The notes under the pieces are model-generated. The model was not told the origin of the DNA. It was given only the letters and a program-made list of their open reading frames with translations, and searched no databases. DNA of 64,000 nucleotides from Clostridia bacterium (lineage in GTDB: Bacteria; Bacillota; Clostridia; Christensenellales; UBA1242): positions 1 through 64,000 of the forward strand of contig JAAWCQ010000003.1 of the NCBI GenBank assembly GCA_022793335.1, read 5' to 3'. A program made the position numbers and the translations under genes. This document shows, piece after piece, positions 24,890-34,400 of this stretch; the stretch's first letter is position 1, and each line of letters starts with the position of its first letter.

Positions 24890-25756
24890 TTAATCAAAAA
24901 TATCTATAATTTTATCGTTTGCGATTGAAAAATCAAAAATCTTATTTTGGTTGTTTGAAATGGCAAAACAAGAATATGGGCTTATCATATAGAAATATGA
25001 AATTTCACCAAAGTAGTCTTTCAAGGTTTCGGTGCTGAGCTTTTGTGCAAGTGAGTGTGAAATCATGTTCATGCAGGCGGCATAATCACCACACTTTACT
25101 GCAATCATAAATTTATAGGGCAATGCTTCGATTGGAGAGGGCATGCTTTCGGCAGTGACAAAACTTTTGTTTTTCACTTTAAGCCCGGCAGAGTCTACAT
25201 AATAATGTTCTTCAATTTGTTTGTAATTAAAATAGGTCTTATGCACAGTAAAGCCATCTTTTTCAAGCTCGATTTTGTCGGCCCTGAAAACTTTGGCACT
25301 GTTCTTTTTTGGGTTGTAGGCAATAAGCACATCTTCGCCGTTGTCCTCAAAACTCACATAGTCGATAAAAAGGAAGGCTCCCACCTTGATGTTTTGTACA
25401 TTGCTTAAAAGGCGAATGATTTTTTTGCTGTTGCTGTTTGCAAAAATAAACTTCCGCTTTCCAATCTCAACACTGCTTTTGACACCATTATAATTGAAAT
25501 TGTGACAGGTGACATTCTCGGCAAGCAGTCCGTCAAGCAAGAATATCAAAATTTTGTCCTCTTTTTTTATTATTCTATAAAGAGGACTTGGGCTGTCAAA
25601 GTCTATTTGAAAACCATAACTATCCTTGCCAAGCGGCTCAACAAAAATCTTTTTGTCAGTCTCTTCCAAAACTAAATGCTCATTTTGACTTATTCTTTCC
25701 TGCTTTCCGTCACATTTGACTAGGCAGGGAAATGATGTGTAAATTATTATCTTCAT
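24890..25756 (-). CDS. Hypothetical protein, 288 aa
   Basis: Not recognised. The product looks soluble, has no signal peptide or membrane segment, and is rich in predicted beta strands in the first ~190 residues (e.g. MKIIIYTSFPCLVKCDGKQ), with a more helical end around KFMIAVKCGDYAACMNMI. No Shine-Dalgarno site precedes the ATG at 25756; a TACTTT/TAAAAT stretch lies directly before it, so it may be another short-leader message. It is divergent from the DNA-binding protein at 25860. The reading frame is long and uses the genome's usual codons, so it is real. Confidence 0.65.
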   Translation of the reverse strand: MKIIIYTSFPCLVKCDGKQERISQNEHLVLEETDKKIFVEPLGKDSYGFQIDFDSPSPLYRIIKKEDKILIFLLDGLLAENVTCHNFNYNGVKSSVEIGKRKFIFANSNSKKIIRLLSNVQNIKVGAFLFIDYVSFEDNGEDVLIAYNPKKNSAKVFRADKIELEKDGFTVHKTYFNYKQIEEHYYVDSAGLKVKNKSFVTAESMPSPIEALPYKFMIAVKCGDYAACMNMISHSLAQKLSTETLKDYFGEISYFYMISPYSCFAISNNQNKIFDFSIANDKIIDIFD

Positions 25757-25859
25757 ATTTTAAAGTATGCCCATTTGCAAACAAAAAGCACAAAAATTTT
25801 AAATTATAAAATGTATAAAATGATAAATGTGAGTCTATAATTTCTGTGAGGTGAAATAT

Positions 25860-26636
25860 ATGAAAGGAATTTGGAATAACAGTGAAGTGAAAGAGCTCTT
25901 TGAAAGAGTGGAAGATTATAAAGATAAAAACAAATCACTTAAACTGGCTTTTGTGGCTCATGCGGAAAAATTTGGCAGAAAACCAAACAGCGTGAGAAAC
26001 TATTACTATCATGAGGTTGACAACTTAAAAGTTGATGGAAAACGCTTGCAAAAACTTGGAATAGACCTTAAAAGACATTCAAAAACATGTGTGACTTATT
26101 TTTCGCCAGAGGAAGAAAAAGACCTTATGAAAGAGGTTGATGATATGGTGCAAAAGGGCATTTCTGTGAGAAAAGCTTGCCTTACTCTTTCGGGCGGTGA
26201 TGTAAGTCAAATGTTGAGATATCAGAATAAATATCGCAATTTTATCGCAAAAAACAAGAAAAAAGATGAAAAAAAGGCTGTTTTAACGCAAAATACTGCA
26301 AAACCAGACAATGTAATTGCTTTTCGCAAGACTGGAAAACTTCTCACCGATGGTGAAATTCAGTCGCTTTTTATGGGGCTTGTAAGACTTGTGAAAAAGA
26401 ATGCTCAAGAGGAAAGCGAAGAGGCTTTTAAAGAAAAACTTGGCAGAGCCAACAACGACTTAAGAAAAGCCATAGCAAAACTTGGCACCAATCAGCGTGA
26501 GAATGAAAAGTTGAAGGAAGAGCTTGATAAGGTCAGAAGTGAAAACTCAAGACTTTTAAATTTAAATTTGCAATTACGCTGTGACAGAGCAGAAGGGCTT
26601 CGTCAAAAACTTCAGAAAAAAGAAAAATCAGAATAA
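25860..26636 (+). CDS. Myb/SANT-like (RsfA-like) DNA-binding protein with coiled coil
   Basis: A 258-residue protein. Residues 1-55 (IWNNSEVKELFERVEDYKD, then AHAEKFGRKPNSVRNYYYHEV) look like the Myb-like helix-turn-helix of RsfA/YlbO-type prespore regulators. A second, weaker copy may start at about residue 78 (TYFSPEEEKDLMKEVDDM). Residues ~195-258 form a coiled coil. The GAGGTGA site fixes the ATG at 25860 over the in-frame GTG at 25851. A TATAAT (25836-25841) lies upstream without a clear -35. A regulatory role is likely from the fold; a sporulation role is inference. Confidence 0.65.
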   Translation: MKGIWNNSEVKELFERVEDYKDKNKSLKLAFVAHAEKFGRKPNSVRNYYYHEVDNLKVDGKRLQKLGIDLKRHSKTCVTYFSPEEEKDLMKEVDDMVQKGISVRKACLTLSGGDVSQMLRYQNKYRNFIAKNKKKDEKKAVLTQNTAKPDNVIAFRKTGKLLTDGEIQSLFMGLVRLVKKNAQEESEEAFKEKLGRANNDLRKAIAKLGTNQRENEKLKEELDKVRSENSRLLNLNLQLRCDRAEGLRQKLQKKEKSE

Positions 26637-26648
26637 AAATTGCAAACA

Positions 26649-26680
26649 AAAAAAAAGGTGGAAGCTTCCACCTTTTTTTT
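26649..26680 (+). terminator. Bidirectional terminator between convergent genes
   Basis: Perfect palindrome centred between 26664 and 26665 (GGTGGAAGCTTCCACC core) flanked by A8 and T8, suited to ending transcription from both sides. Confidence 0.9.
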
Positions 26681-26692
26681 ATATGTATTTTT

Positions 26693-26977
26693 TCAACTTT
26701 TTCGTTTTTTGAGGTCAGATATTATTTGTCTGATTGGTGCAAGCTCTTCAACTGTAAGCCCAGTTACATCAAGATACTCTCTATTATCTCTATCCAATAA
26801 AAAATCTATGCTTACATTATAATAATCAGCAAGTTTTTCAAGTTTTGAAATTGAAGGCTGTGCATAATCATTTTCCCAATTGCAAAGAGTTTGCCTTCCG
26901 ATTTTTAAATCATAAGCCGCTTTAGTTTGTGATATATTGCGTGCTTCTCTTACTTTTTTTAGTTTTTCTCCCAGCAT
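26693..26977 (-). CDS. XRE-family transcriptional regulator
   Basis: A 94-residue protein with a single helix-turn-helix in its first ~60 residues (MLGEKLKKVREARNISQTKA, then IGRQTLCNWENDYAQPSISK and LADYYNVSIDFLL). The remaining ~30 residues are a short helical tail. The AAGGAGA site (26983-26989) selects the start at 26977; the longer frame to 27016 has no ribosome site and runs into the promoter. It is divergent from the gene at 27083, and the region between them carries three TTGTACAA palindromes, so autoregulation is likely. Confidence 0.85.
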   Translation of the reverse strand: MLGEKLKKVREARNISQTKAAYDLKIGRQTLCNWENDYAQPSISKLEKLADYYNVSIDFLLDRDNREYLDVTGLTVEELAPIRQIISDLKKRKS

Positions 26978-26987
26978 TTTTGTCTCC

Positions 26988-27051
26988 TTGTACAATTTTA
27001 TAATACAATTGTACAAAAATAATTGACAATTATATAAGCAATTTGTACAAT
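26988..27051. promoter_or_regulatory. Divergent regulatory region with three TTGTACAA operators
   Basis: The palindrome TTGTACAA occurs at 26988-26995, 27009-27016 and 27043-27050. The plus promoter is TTGACA (27023-27028), 17 bp, TACAAT (27046-27051); its -10 lies in the third operator. The first operator overlaps the ribosome site of the XRE gene. This arrangement fits repression by the XRE protein in both directions. Confidence 0.65.
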
Positions 27052-27082
27052 ATACTTGTCAATTATAAAAAAGGAGGAAAAT

Positions 27083-27364
27083 ATGGTTGATATTATAAGT
27101 ATTATTATAAACGCATTTGATGAGTTTGAGATGAAGGATGGGAGAGTTAAACGAAAGCTGTACAAAAAGGTCTTTAAAGAAGATAAACCGTTTGATGAGC
27201 TTATGTCTGAAAAACTTAATATGAAAGAACATGCATTATATCGTCAGCATGAAGACGACATTGTCTTGTATTGGACGACAAGGGAGGAGGAAGTTGTTAG
27301 GTTTACTTTGCAATTTGTAAGCGAGCTTTTAAGTTTTGGCAAAACTAAAAAAAGTGATAAATAG
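27083..27364 (+). CDS. Small hypothetical protein, 93 aa
   Basis: Not recognised. A small soluble protein starting MVDIISIIINAFDEFEMKDG, with strong AAGGAGG at 27071-27077. It shares its promoter region with the divergent XRE regulator, so it is probably the regulator's main target. A toxin or phage-like role is possible but nothing in the sequence shows it. Confidence 0.55.
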   Translation: MVDIISIIINAFDEFEMKDGRVKRKLYKKVFKEDKPFDELMSEKLNMKEHALYRQHEDDIVLYWTTREEEVVRFTLQFVSELLSFGKTKKSDK

Positions 27365-27408
27365 TCAAAACTCTTTCAAATTTGTGGCAAATATGTTATC
27401 ATATATAC

Positions 27409-30399
27409 ATGAAAATCTGCCTTTATAAAAATGTCACCTCTTTTGACGCTGTCAAAGCTATGTTTTCGGCTATTGACAACAGCAATTTTGAGGTGGAGCA
27501 TGTTGTGATTGTTCCTGACCGTTTTTCACTTCTCAGTGAAAAGCTTTTGTTGAAACTTTTGCCAAGTAAGGCACTTTTTAATGTAAGAGTTGAAAATCTT
27601 ACCAGCTTTTCAGTGGAGCTTTTGGGCAAACTTGGGGTTAAACTTGATGAGGTTTTGTCAAGCGGAGAGGTTTTGCTTCTTACACAAAAGGCAATAGAAA
27701 ATGTAAAAAGTCAGCTTTCAACCTTCAAAAAAAGCCGAATTGCTTTTTCTTATGAGATAAGCAAGCTTTTGTCGCAGTTTAAAAGCTCGGGCGTGACGGC
27801 TGAGGATTTAAACGAAAATGCCGCTGGTATAGCGGGGGCGAAATATCACGACTTAAAAATAATTTACAGCGAATATCAAAGGCTTCTTGCTGGCAAGCTT
27901 GACGCAAATGAGAGGTTGGCACTTTTAAACAACAGCTTGAAAGAGGGTGAATTTTTGGCAAATAGCAAGTTATATTTTGCCGGTTTTGACGCTTTTACTA
28001 AAGAAGGATACAGCTTGATTAAAAAACTTGTTCCGCTTGCAAAAGAGGTGAGTTTTTCGTTGGCTGAGAGTTTTGACAGCGGAAATGAATACATTTATGA
28101 CAACGATATAAATGAAATGATAAAGCAAATTGCCTGTGAAAATGGCTGTATGGTTGAGACTATCGAAGGCAAAAAGGAATTTTCTAAGCAAAAGGAAGGT
28201 TTGTTGAAGGGAGTTTACAGTTATCATAAAACCACTTTTGAAAATGATGGGTTTTATAATCTCTATTCGGCAAGCAATATCACTGAAGAGGTGGAGAGTG
28301 TTTGCAAGCTAATTCGATATAAAATATATAAAAAAGGTTTACGCTTTCGCGATTTTCAAGTTGCGGTGGGTGACTTAGAGCGTTATCAAACTCAAATTGA
28401 AGACATTTTTGACAGATATGACATTCCTTATTATATAGACAGTGGGCTAACTTGTGACCAGACAATGCTTGGGCGACTGGTTTTGGACTTTTTGGAAGGG
28501 GTAAGTTTTGGTTTTTATGGCGAGAGGCTTATCAATATTTTATCAAACATCTTATTGGGAGAAAATCAAGAGCTTATTGAGCGTTGTCAAAGGCTGGTGA
28601 TTGACAGCAAGAGAAAATATAAGAAATATATTGAAAGGGATTTTCCGTTTGCCGACCTTGCATTATCGCTTGAAAGGTGCAAAAATGTTAAGCAATATGG
28701 CGAAAAAATCTTGGAGTTTGTGGGGAGAGTGCTTTCGCCTTTTGATGAGGTTGTAAGGCTGCTTGAAGAGCGAGGTGACATAAAGGAAAAAAACATCAAT
28801 CTTCAAGCCTTTGATATATTAAAAGAGACTATCGACCTTATCGGGCGTTATGACGAGGGCGAAATTGAGATTGATGAATATGCGCGCAAGCTCAAGTTGC
28901 TTTTGTCGTTCAGGCAGGTTTCAACAGTGCCGACCTTTGTTGACGGAGTGATGATTGGAGACGCTTCAAAGAGCTTTTTTGGAGAGAGTGACACCTTGAT
29001 TATAATGGGTGGACAGGCGTTGCCTATCACAAATTTAGATAATGGTATATTGAGCGATGATGAGCTTTTATCCAATATAAAAGAGATTGAGCCTACCATA
29101 AGAATGATAAACAGGCGAAACAGATTTAGGCTTTTCAGTCTGCTTCCGCTTGGACAAAATCAGCTTAATATTTTCTTTCAAAGTCGCAGTGATGATGGCA
29201 AAAAAATTGAAATTCCATCATATATTGCAAGTTTAAACAGCATATTTTCACAGGTGGATTTGAAGGCTGCAAACATCTTTTTTGCCAGAAAGCCTAGGGA
29301 TGAAGAAAGGGCGTTGTTATGTCATGAATTTAAGAAAATTAAAGGAAATTTGTTAAAAAATGGCGAAAAAACCTTCAAAAACCGCGAAAAATTGAATTTC
29401 GACGGCAAAAAGCTGATGTTTAAGGATAATATAGTGCGTGTTACGCAGCTCGAACAATTTTATAGTTGTCCGTTTAAACACTTTGTTTCTTATGGGTTAA
29501 ACCTTGGCGAAATTAAGAATGTTGAGTTTGATCCGCGTGACATTGGAAACATCTGTCACAAGGGGGCAGAGAAGTTTATTAAAGCACTGATTAAAAATGG
29601 CTTTGACTTTGAAATTGACATTGACAAGTTTATTGAAAGCAGGCTTGGGAAAATTATTGAGGAAGAACATTTAAATGAAAAGCTTGATCTGCTTGATGAG
29701 AAAGAGCCTTTTATTCGTTTTATTAAGCGTCAGCTTAAAGCGAATTTTAATGATATTATAAGAGAGCTTAAAAAAAGCAGTTTCAGACCAAAGTTTATTG
29801 AAAAGAGGTTTGCAGACTATAAATTGAAGGTGGGCGGAGATGAATTTTTGCTTATTGGGCGTGCTGACCGCATTGATGAACAAGGGGATTATGTCCGAAT
29901 TATCGATTATAAGACAGGAAATACTGGCAGCGTTTTAAAACAGCTTTATTTTGGTGATAAATTGCAGCTTTTCCTCTATCAAAAGATTGCGTGTGAGCAG
30001 TTTGGAAAGCGTTCGGCGGGCGGATATTATTTTAACGCCAAGCTTGACTACTCAAACAGTGACGATGACAAGGTTATTTTAAAGGGAATTGCTCCATATG
30101 ACGAAGAGGTGCTTTGCATGCTTGATTGCGACCTTGCTATTGAAAATAAAAGCAGCATTTTGTCAGTAGAGCGTACTAGCAAAGGTTTCAAAGGCGGTGC
30201 AATTTGTGAAGAAAGCTTGGAAACACTTTATGAATATTCGATGGAGATTTCTAAAAAGGCGATTGAAAAAATCGCGGATGGTTTTGTAAGGCCCATGCCA
30301 AATTCTGATAGTTGCACCTATTGCAAATACAGTGCTTTATGTGGCTATGAGAAATCGCAGGGGTTGCGTAAAAATGACAGCAGCAAGATAAGGTTTTAG
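27409..30399 (+). CDS. addB: ATP-dependent nuclease subunit B, AddB
   Basis: A 996-residue subunit of the AddAB helicase-nuclease, which processes double-strand breaks for RecA loading. The N-terminus (VVIVPDRFSLLSEKLLLKLL) is the inactive helicase-like part; the C-terminal nuclease has DYKTG near residues 833-837 and the four iron-sulphur cysteines C687, C969, C972 and C978. The frame extends to 27382, but the ATG at 27409 is the likely start: an extended -10 (TG-n-TATCAT, 27394-27402) lies only six bases before it and there is no ribosome site, suggesting a leaderless message. Its partner addA is separated by an unrelated gene instead of following directly. Confidence 0.9.
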   Translation: MKICLYKNVTSFDAVKAMFSAIDNSNFEVEHVVIVPDRFSLLSEKLLLKLLPSKALFNVRVENLTSFSVELLGKLGVKLDEVLSSGEVLLLTQKAIENVKSQLSTFKKSRIAFSYEISKLLSQFKSSGVTAEDLNENAAGIAGAKYHDLKIIYSEYQRLLAGKLDANERLALLNNSLKEGEFLANSKLYFAGFDAFTKEGYSLIKKLVPLAKEVSFSLAESFDSGNEYIYDNDINEMIKQIACENGCMVETIEGKKEFSKQKEGLLKGVYSYHKTTFENDGFYNLYSASNITEEVESVCKLIRYKIYKKGLRFRDFQVAVGDLERYQTQIEDIFDRYDIPYYIDSGLTCDQTMLGRLVLDFLEGVSFGFYGERLINILSNILLGENQELIERCQRLVIDSKRKYKKYIERDFPFADLALSLERCKNVKQYGEKILEFVGRVLSPFDEVVRLLEERGDIKEKNINLQAFDILKETIDLIGRYDEGEIEIDEYARKLKLLLSFRQVSTVPTFVDGVMIGDASKSFFGESDTLIIMGGQALPITNLDNGILSDDELLSNIKEIEPTIRMINRRNRFRLFSLLPLGQNQLNIFFQSRSDDGKKIEIPSYIASLNSIFSQVDLKAANIFFARKPRDEERALLCHEFKKIKGNLLKNGEKTFKNREKLNFDGKKLMFKDNIVRVTQLEQFYSCPFKHFVSYGLNLGEIKNVEFDPRDIGNICHKGAEKFIKALIKNGFDFEIDIDKFIESRLGKIIEEEHLNEKLDLLDEKEPFIRFIKRQLKANFNDIIRELKKSSFRPKFIEKRFADYKLKVGGDEFLLIGRADRIDEQGDYVRIIDYKTGNTGSVLKQLYFGDKLQLFLYQKIACEQFGKRSAGGYYFNAKLDYSNSDDDKVILKGIAPYDEEVLCMLDCDLAIENKSSILSVERTSKGFKGGAICEESLETLYEYSMEISKKAIEKIADGFVRPMPNSDSCTYCKYSALCGYEKSQGLRKNDSSKIRF

Positions 30400-30559
30400 C
30401 TTTGCTTATAAAGCAGAAAAAATTAAGAGAAGTCTTTTATGAGATAAAATCATACAAAATGATAATTGAAGAATTTTAGCTTAAAAAATGTGAAAAAATG
30501 ACAAAAATTGATGTTTTTTAAGGAAAAATGCGATATTTTCAGATAAATATTAAAAATTA

Positions 30560-30589
30560 TTGGCATTTTGGCATAAATTATGATATGAT
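30560..30589 (+). promoter_or_regulatory. Promoter of the 173-aa gene between addB and addA
   Basis: TTGGCA (30560-30565), 18-bp spacer ending in TATGA, TATGAT (30584-30589). Confidence 0.5.
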
Positions 30590-30613
30590 AAATTATGAAA
30601 TAGGGAGGCGGTT

Positions 30614-31135
30614 ATGGCTGAAAAAATTCAGAAAGAAAACAGTTTTATTCGTGTCGTTAGACAGGCTAAAGCAAACTATGAAAAGGCTATCCAAGAGGGC
30701 GGAAATCCTGCAAGAGAGGGATATAAGGCCTATGAGTTGCTGCTTATAAATATTGGAAGAGCACCAAGTGAAGGAGCTGCTTTTGCTGCAATAGAATATG
30801 AAATTCAAAGCAGCAGAGTTGAGGACTGGAGAGAGCTTGTTGAATTTGTCACCATGATAGCACCTGGTTATCATAGCTATCAAGACAGACTTAGAGAGGA
30901 AAGTCTTGAAAGACAATCAAACTCAAATGAGGCAAATGAGATTATTCTTTATGCCGTTCAAAATAAAGACATTTTAGATAAAGAAGATTTGGCGGCGATT
31001 TATAGTGAGCTTGAAAGATTGAATGTCCCTGGAGCGCTAAGCCGTTTTTGCACATATCTCAATTATAAAAAAGAAGAAGAAAAATCTGATGCTTATGATG
31101 ATGAAAAAGATGACGACTATGGAATAAATCTTTAA
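30614..31135 (+). CDS. Hypothetical protein, 173 aa, between addB and addA
   Basis: Not recognised. A soluble, helix-rich protein (FIRVVRQAKANYEKAIQEGG at the start; YSELERLNVPGALSRFCTYL near the end) with an acidic tail (EKDDDYGINL). It has its own promoter, a GGGAGGCGG ribosome site and its own terminator, so it is an independent unit placed inside the usually contiguous addB-addA pair. No domain suggests a link to recombination. Confidence 0.55.
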   Translation: MAEKIQKENSFIRVVRQAKANYEKAIQEGGNPAREGYKAYELLLINIGRAPSEGAAFAAIEYEIQSSRVEDWRELVEFVTMIAPGYHSYQDRLREESLERQSNSNEANEIILYAVQNKDILDKEDLAAIYSELERLNVPGALSRFCTYLNYKKEEEKSDAYDDEKDDDYGINL

Positions 31136-31155
31136 AAGAAAATATTAAAAAATAA

Positions 31156-31184
31156 AAAACTGAAGCTTAGGCTCAGTTTTTTTT
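31156..31184 (+). terminator. Terminator of the 173-aa gene
   Basis: AAAACTGA (31156-31163) pairs with TCAGTTTT (31173-31180), followed by T residues. Confidence 0.75.
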
Positions 31185-31198
31185 GTTTTTAAGTTTTT

Positions 31199-31262
31199 AT
31201 CTTTTGTAAATATCTTTTGTAAATATCTTTTGTAAATATCTTTTAAATATCTTTTAAATATT
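31199..31262 (+). repeat. Tandem repeat of 13-mer TATCTTTTGTAAA
   Basis: Three 13-bp copies (31199-31237) followed by two shortened 11-bp copies lacking the GT (TATCTTTTAAA). It lies between a terminator and the addA promoter; copy number is likely to vary. Confidence 0.8.
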
Positions 31263-31389
31263 TTTTGTTATGAGTGTTTGTGATAAAGTTTTTGTTAGGG
31301 GTATTTTGTTTAAAGAGGGTGGCTTAAGGTGGGGCGTTCAGGGCTGGGAAAAATATTTATTAAAAATTGGATGCAAAGTTTGTCTTTAT

Positions 31390-31418
31390 TTGACAATTGG
31401 CAAGGTTTATTTTACAAT
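31390..31418 (+). promoter_or_regulatory. SigA promoter of addA
   Basis: TTGACA (31390-31395), 17-bp spacer, TACAAT (31413-31418), about 22 bp before the ATG. Confidence 0.75.
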
Positions 31419-31439
31419 AAAAGATATTAAAAGGCGGAA

Positions 31440-34400
31440 ATGGAAGAAAAAACAAAAAAAATGGGTCCAACTGAAGAGCAAGTGAAAATTCTTGAAAGCA
31501 AGGCAAAAAGTCTTGTTATTTCTGCGTCGGCGGGCAGTGGTAAGACCTATATTGTAATTGAGAAGTTGAAGAAGCTTATTTGTGATTTAAAAGTGCCAGT
31601 CGAGAGGCTACTTGTTTTGACCTTTACAAAGGTGGCAGCAGAAGAAATAAAGACTCGTCTTACCAATGCAATTCTTTCAATGGAGCCTTCAAAAAAGATG
31701 CTTGAAAGTCTTGACGCGCTTCCGCTTAGTGACATTTCCACAATCGACTCGTTCTGTGAAAAGATTATAAAGCGAAATATCAATAAGCTGGAAATTGATG
31801 AAAATTTTGTTATTTTGGAAGAAAAAAGTGCGTTAAAATTGAAAAAAATGGCTTTTTTTGCCACTTATCAGCATTTTTCGCAGGAAGAAAAGGAAAAATT
31901 TGAGGATATTTATCTGGGGTTTAAAAAAGATAAGGGCTCGATTGAAGAGTGTATTTACAAAATTCAAGATTACTTTGGTGCTGTTGAAGATGAGGAGGAT
32001 AAGCTTGTTTATTTTGAAGATGTCTTCCATTTAAACAAGAAGGCAACTGACAAGCTTTTAAGTTATTTTAAAGAGTGTTTCAAAGAGGCAAGGCAGGTTT
32101 TAGATGGGCTTGACACCTCTTCTTATACCAAGAGTGAGCTTGAATTTGTTTTGAAAGCTTATGATATTGTAGGAATGAATTTTGATGAGGACTATTTTAA
32201 CACGGCAAGCACGCTCGCTGCTTTTTCGTTGCCTGCGCTTTTGGGAAGGCACAAAGAAGAGGTGAAGCGACCTCTGGGGAGGGTTAAAGAACAGCTCAAA
32301 AAGGCTTATGATATTGCCAAGAAATATAGTTTTATTCCAAACGGCGCAAGAAGAGAGGCTGAAGAAGGGCGTTTGCCAAGAGCGATACTTTCTTTCTATA
32401 AGTATTATATAAATATATATTCATCATTAAAATTGAAGAGGGCTGGGCTTGATTTTGCTGATATTGAAAAGCTTGCAAAGAAGCTTCTTGCAGATGATGA
32501 GGTTAAGAAGGGCTTGCAGGAGAAGTATGATTATATTTTTATTGATGAATATCAAGATACAAACCGTCTTCAAGAGTCGATTTTAAAGCCTATTGCTGAG
32601 GGGGGATATTTCACCGCTGTCGGAGATATCAAGCAGGGCATTTATGGTTTTCGAAATGCAAGCATGGAAATTATGCTGTCTGATATTGAAGAGTTTTCTT
32701 CAAAGGAAGATGGTGACGCCCTCTATTTAAATGGCAATTTCAGAACGGACGATGCCATTTTGTCTTTTGTCAATCGTGTTTTTGAGAAGGTTATGACAAA
32801 GGAAAGTGTGGGAATTGACTATAGGTCAAACTCGATGCTTAAAGGGCTTAAAAAGTTTTTGCCTGGAAGCATGAAACCGGTCATTGTTGACATATTACTT
32901 AAAGGCGAAAACAAAAAGAGTGAACAAGCTTGTCAAGAGGAAGAAACTCAAATAAGTGAGATATACTCTCTTGAAGATGACTGTCTTGCGGGGGATGACT
33001 CGCAAAGGCAGGAGGTTGATGCGATAATCTCAAGGATAGAGCAGGCTTTGGAAGGGGAGATTTATGACTCTAAACTTGGCAAAATGCGAGCGGTTGAATA
33101 TAACGATATTGCGCTTTTGTTTCGAGGGCGAAGCTCGCTGATGAAGGAGCTTGTCCGAAAACTGAGAGGTCTGTCAGTGCCAGTCAGTGCCGATTTGAAA
33201 GAAGAGCTTATTGATGATTATCAAATAGCACTTTTAAATAGTCTTTTAAAGCTTACTATAAACTTCAAAGATGATGTTTCGGTGGCGGCTGTTATGTGCT
33301 CACCTTTTGGAAATTTTTCAATTGACGAGCTTGCTTCAATTCGCGAGGGTGGCGAAAGTGGAAAAAGTTTTTGGCAGCTTATCGATGAAGCTGACGATGA
33401 AAAAGTGGTTGAATTTAAGAAGATGATTGCCCAGTTTAAGTTTGAAATCCAAATTTTTGGAATAAACAAGGCGCTGTGCAAACTCTTCAATCGTTATGAC
33501 TACTATGGCTATCTTGCCTTGCTTCCAAACTATCATGAGAAGATTTCAAATTTAAACAATCTTTTTAAAATGATTAAGGCGGGCGGGCTTGACTTCAGCA
33601 CGGCTGGTGTTATTGCCGCTTTAGAGGGCTCTTATGAAATACGCAGCGGAGAAGGTAATGCAAACTCAATTTCAGTGCTTACCATTCATGCGACAAAGGG
33701 GCTTGAATATCCTATAGTTATCCTTTGTGGCTGTGGAGAAAGTTTGAATAAGGCTTATACAAAAAGCTATCTCATCTCAAATAAATATGGGCTGGGGTGT
33801 TATCTAAACGATTTTGAAAGCATGACAAGAGTGCCTTCACCTGCCTTTCTTGCTGGCAAGCTTGAGCTTGAAAATCGTGAATTTGTGGATGAAATTATGA
33901 TTTTTTATGTGGCTATGACGAGGGCACAAAATCACCTTTTTATCGTCGGAAGTGCAAAAGAGAAAGAGCTTATTTTTGACAATGTCAGGCTGGCAAACAG
34001 TTATTTAAAATTCATCTTTTTGGGGCTGGGCGAAAATTTTACTGAGCAGCTTTTCAGCCAAGGAAATGTGCAGACAGAAAATCTTGAGTTTAACATAATT
34101 CCTTGCGAAGAAGAAAAAACGGAAGAAGATATTGTAGAAGAAAAGCTGAACGATTTTGAAGAGGAAAACCCTTTTGAAAGTCAAATTCAAGCTTATGATG
34201 AATTTTTATATCCAAACTTGAAAGAGTGTAAAATAAGTTTAAAAAATTCTGTTTCTGGCGTTATGAATGCCTTAAAGCCTTATGAAGAGGGCGAGAAGGG
34301 TGAGGTGGAAGATGAGAGTTTTTCTCACCGCGTTCACAGCAGAGAAGAGGCAATTCAAACGGGAAATGCCTATCATGAAGCATTAAAAATTGTTGATTTT

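Noticed and set aside
31270-31485. 71-codon frame before addA
   Set aside because: It contains the addA promoter and overlaps the addA start; no ribosome site.
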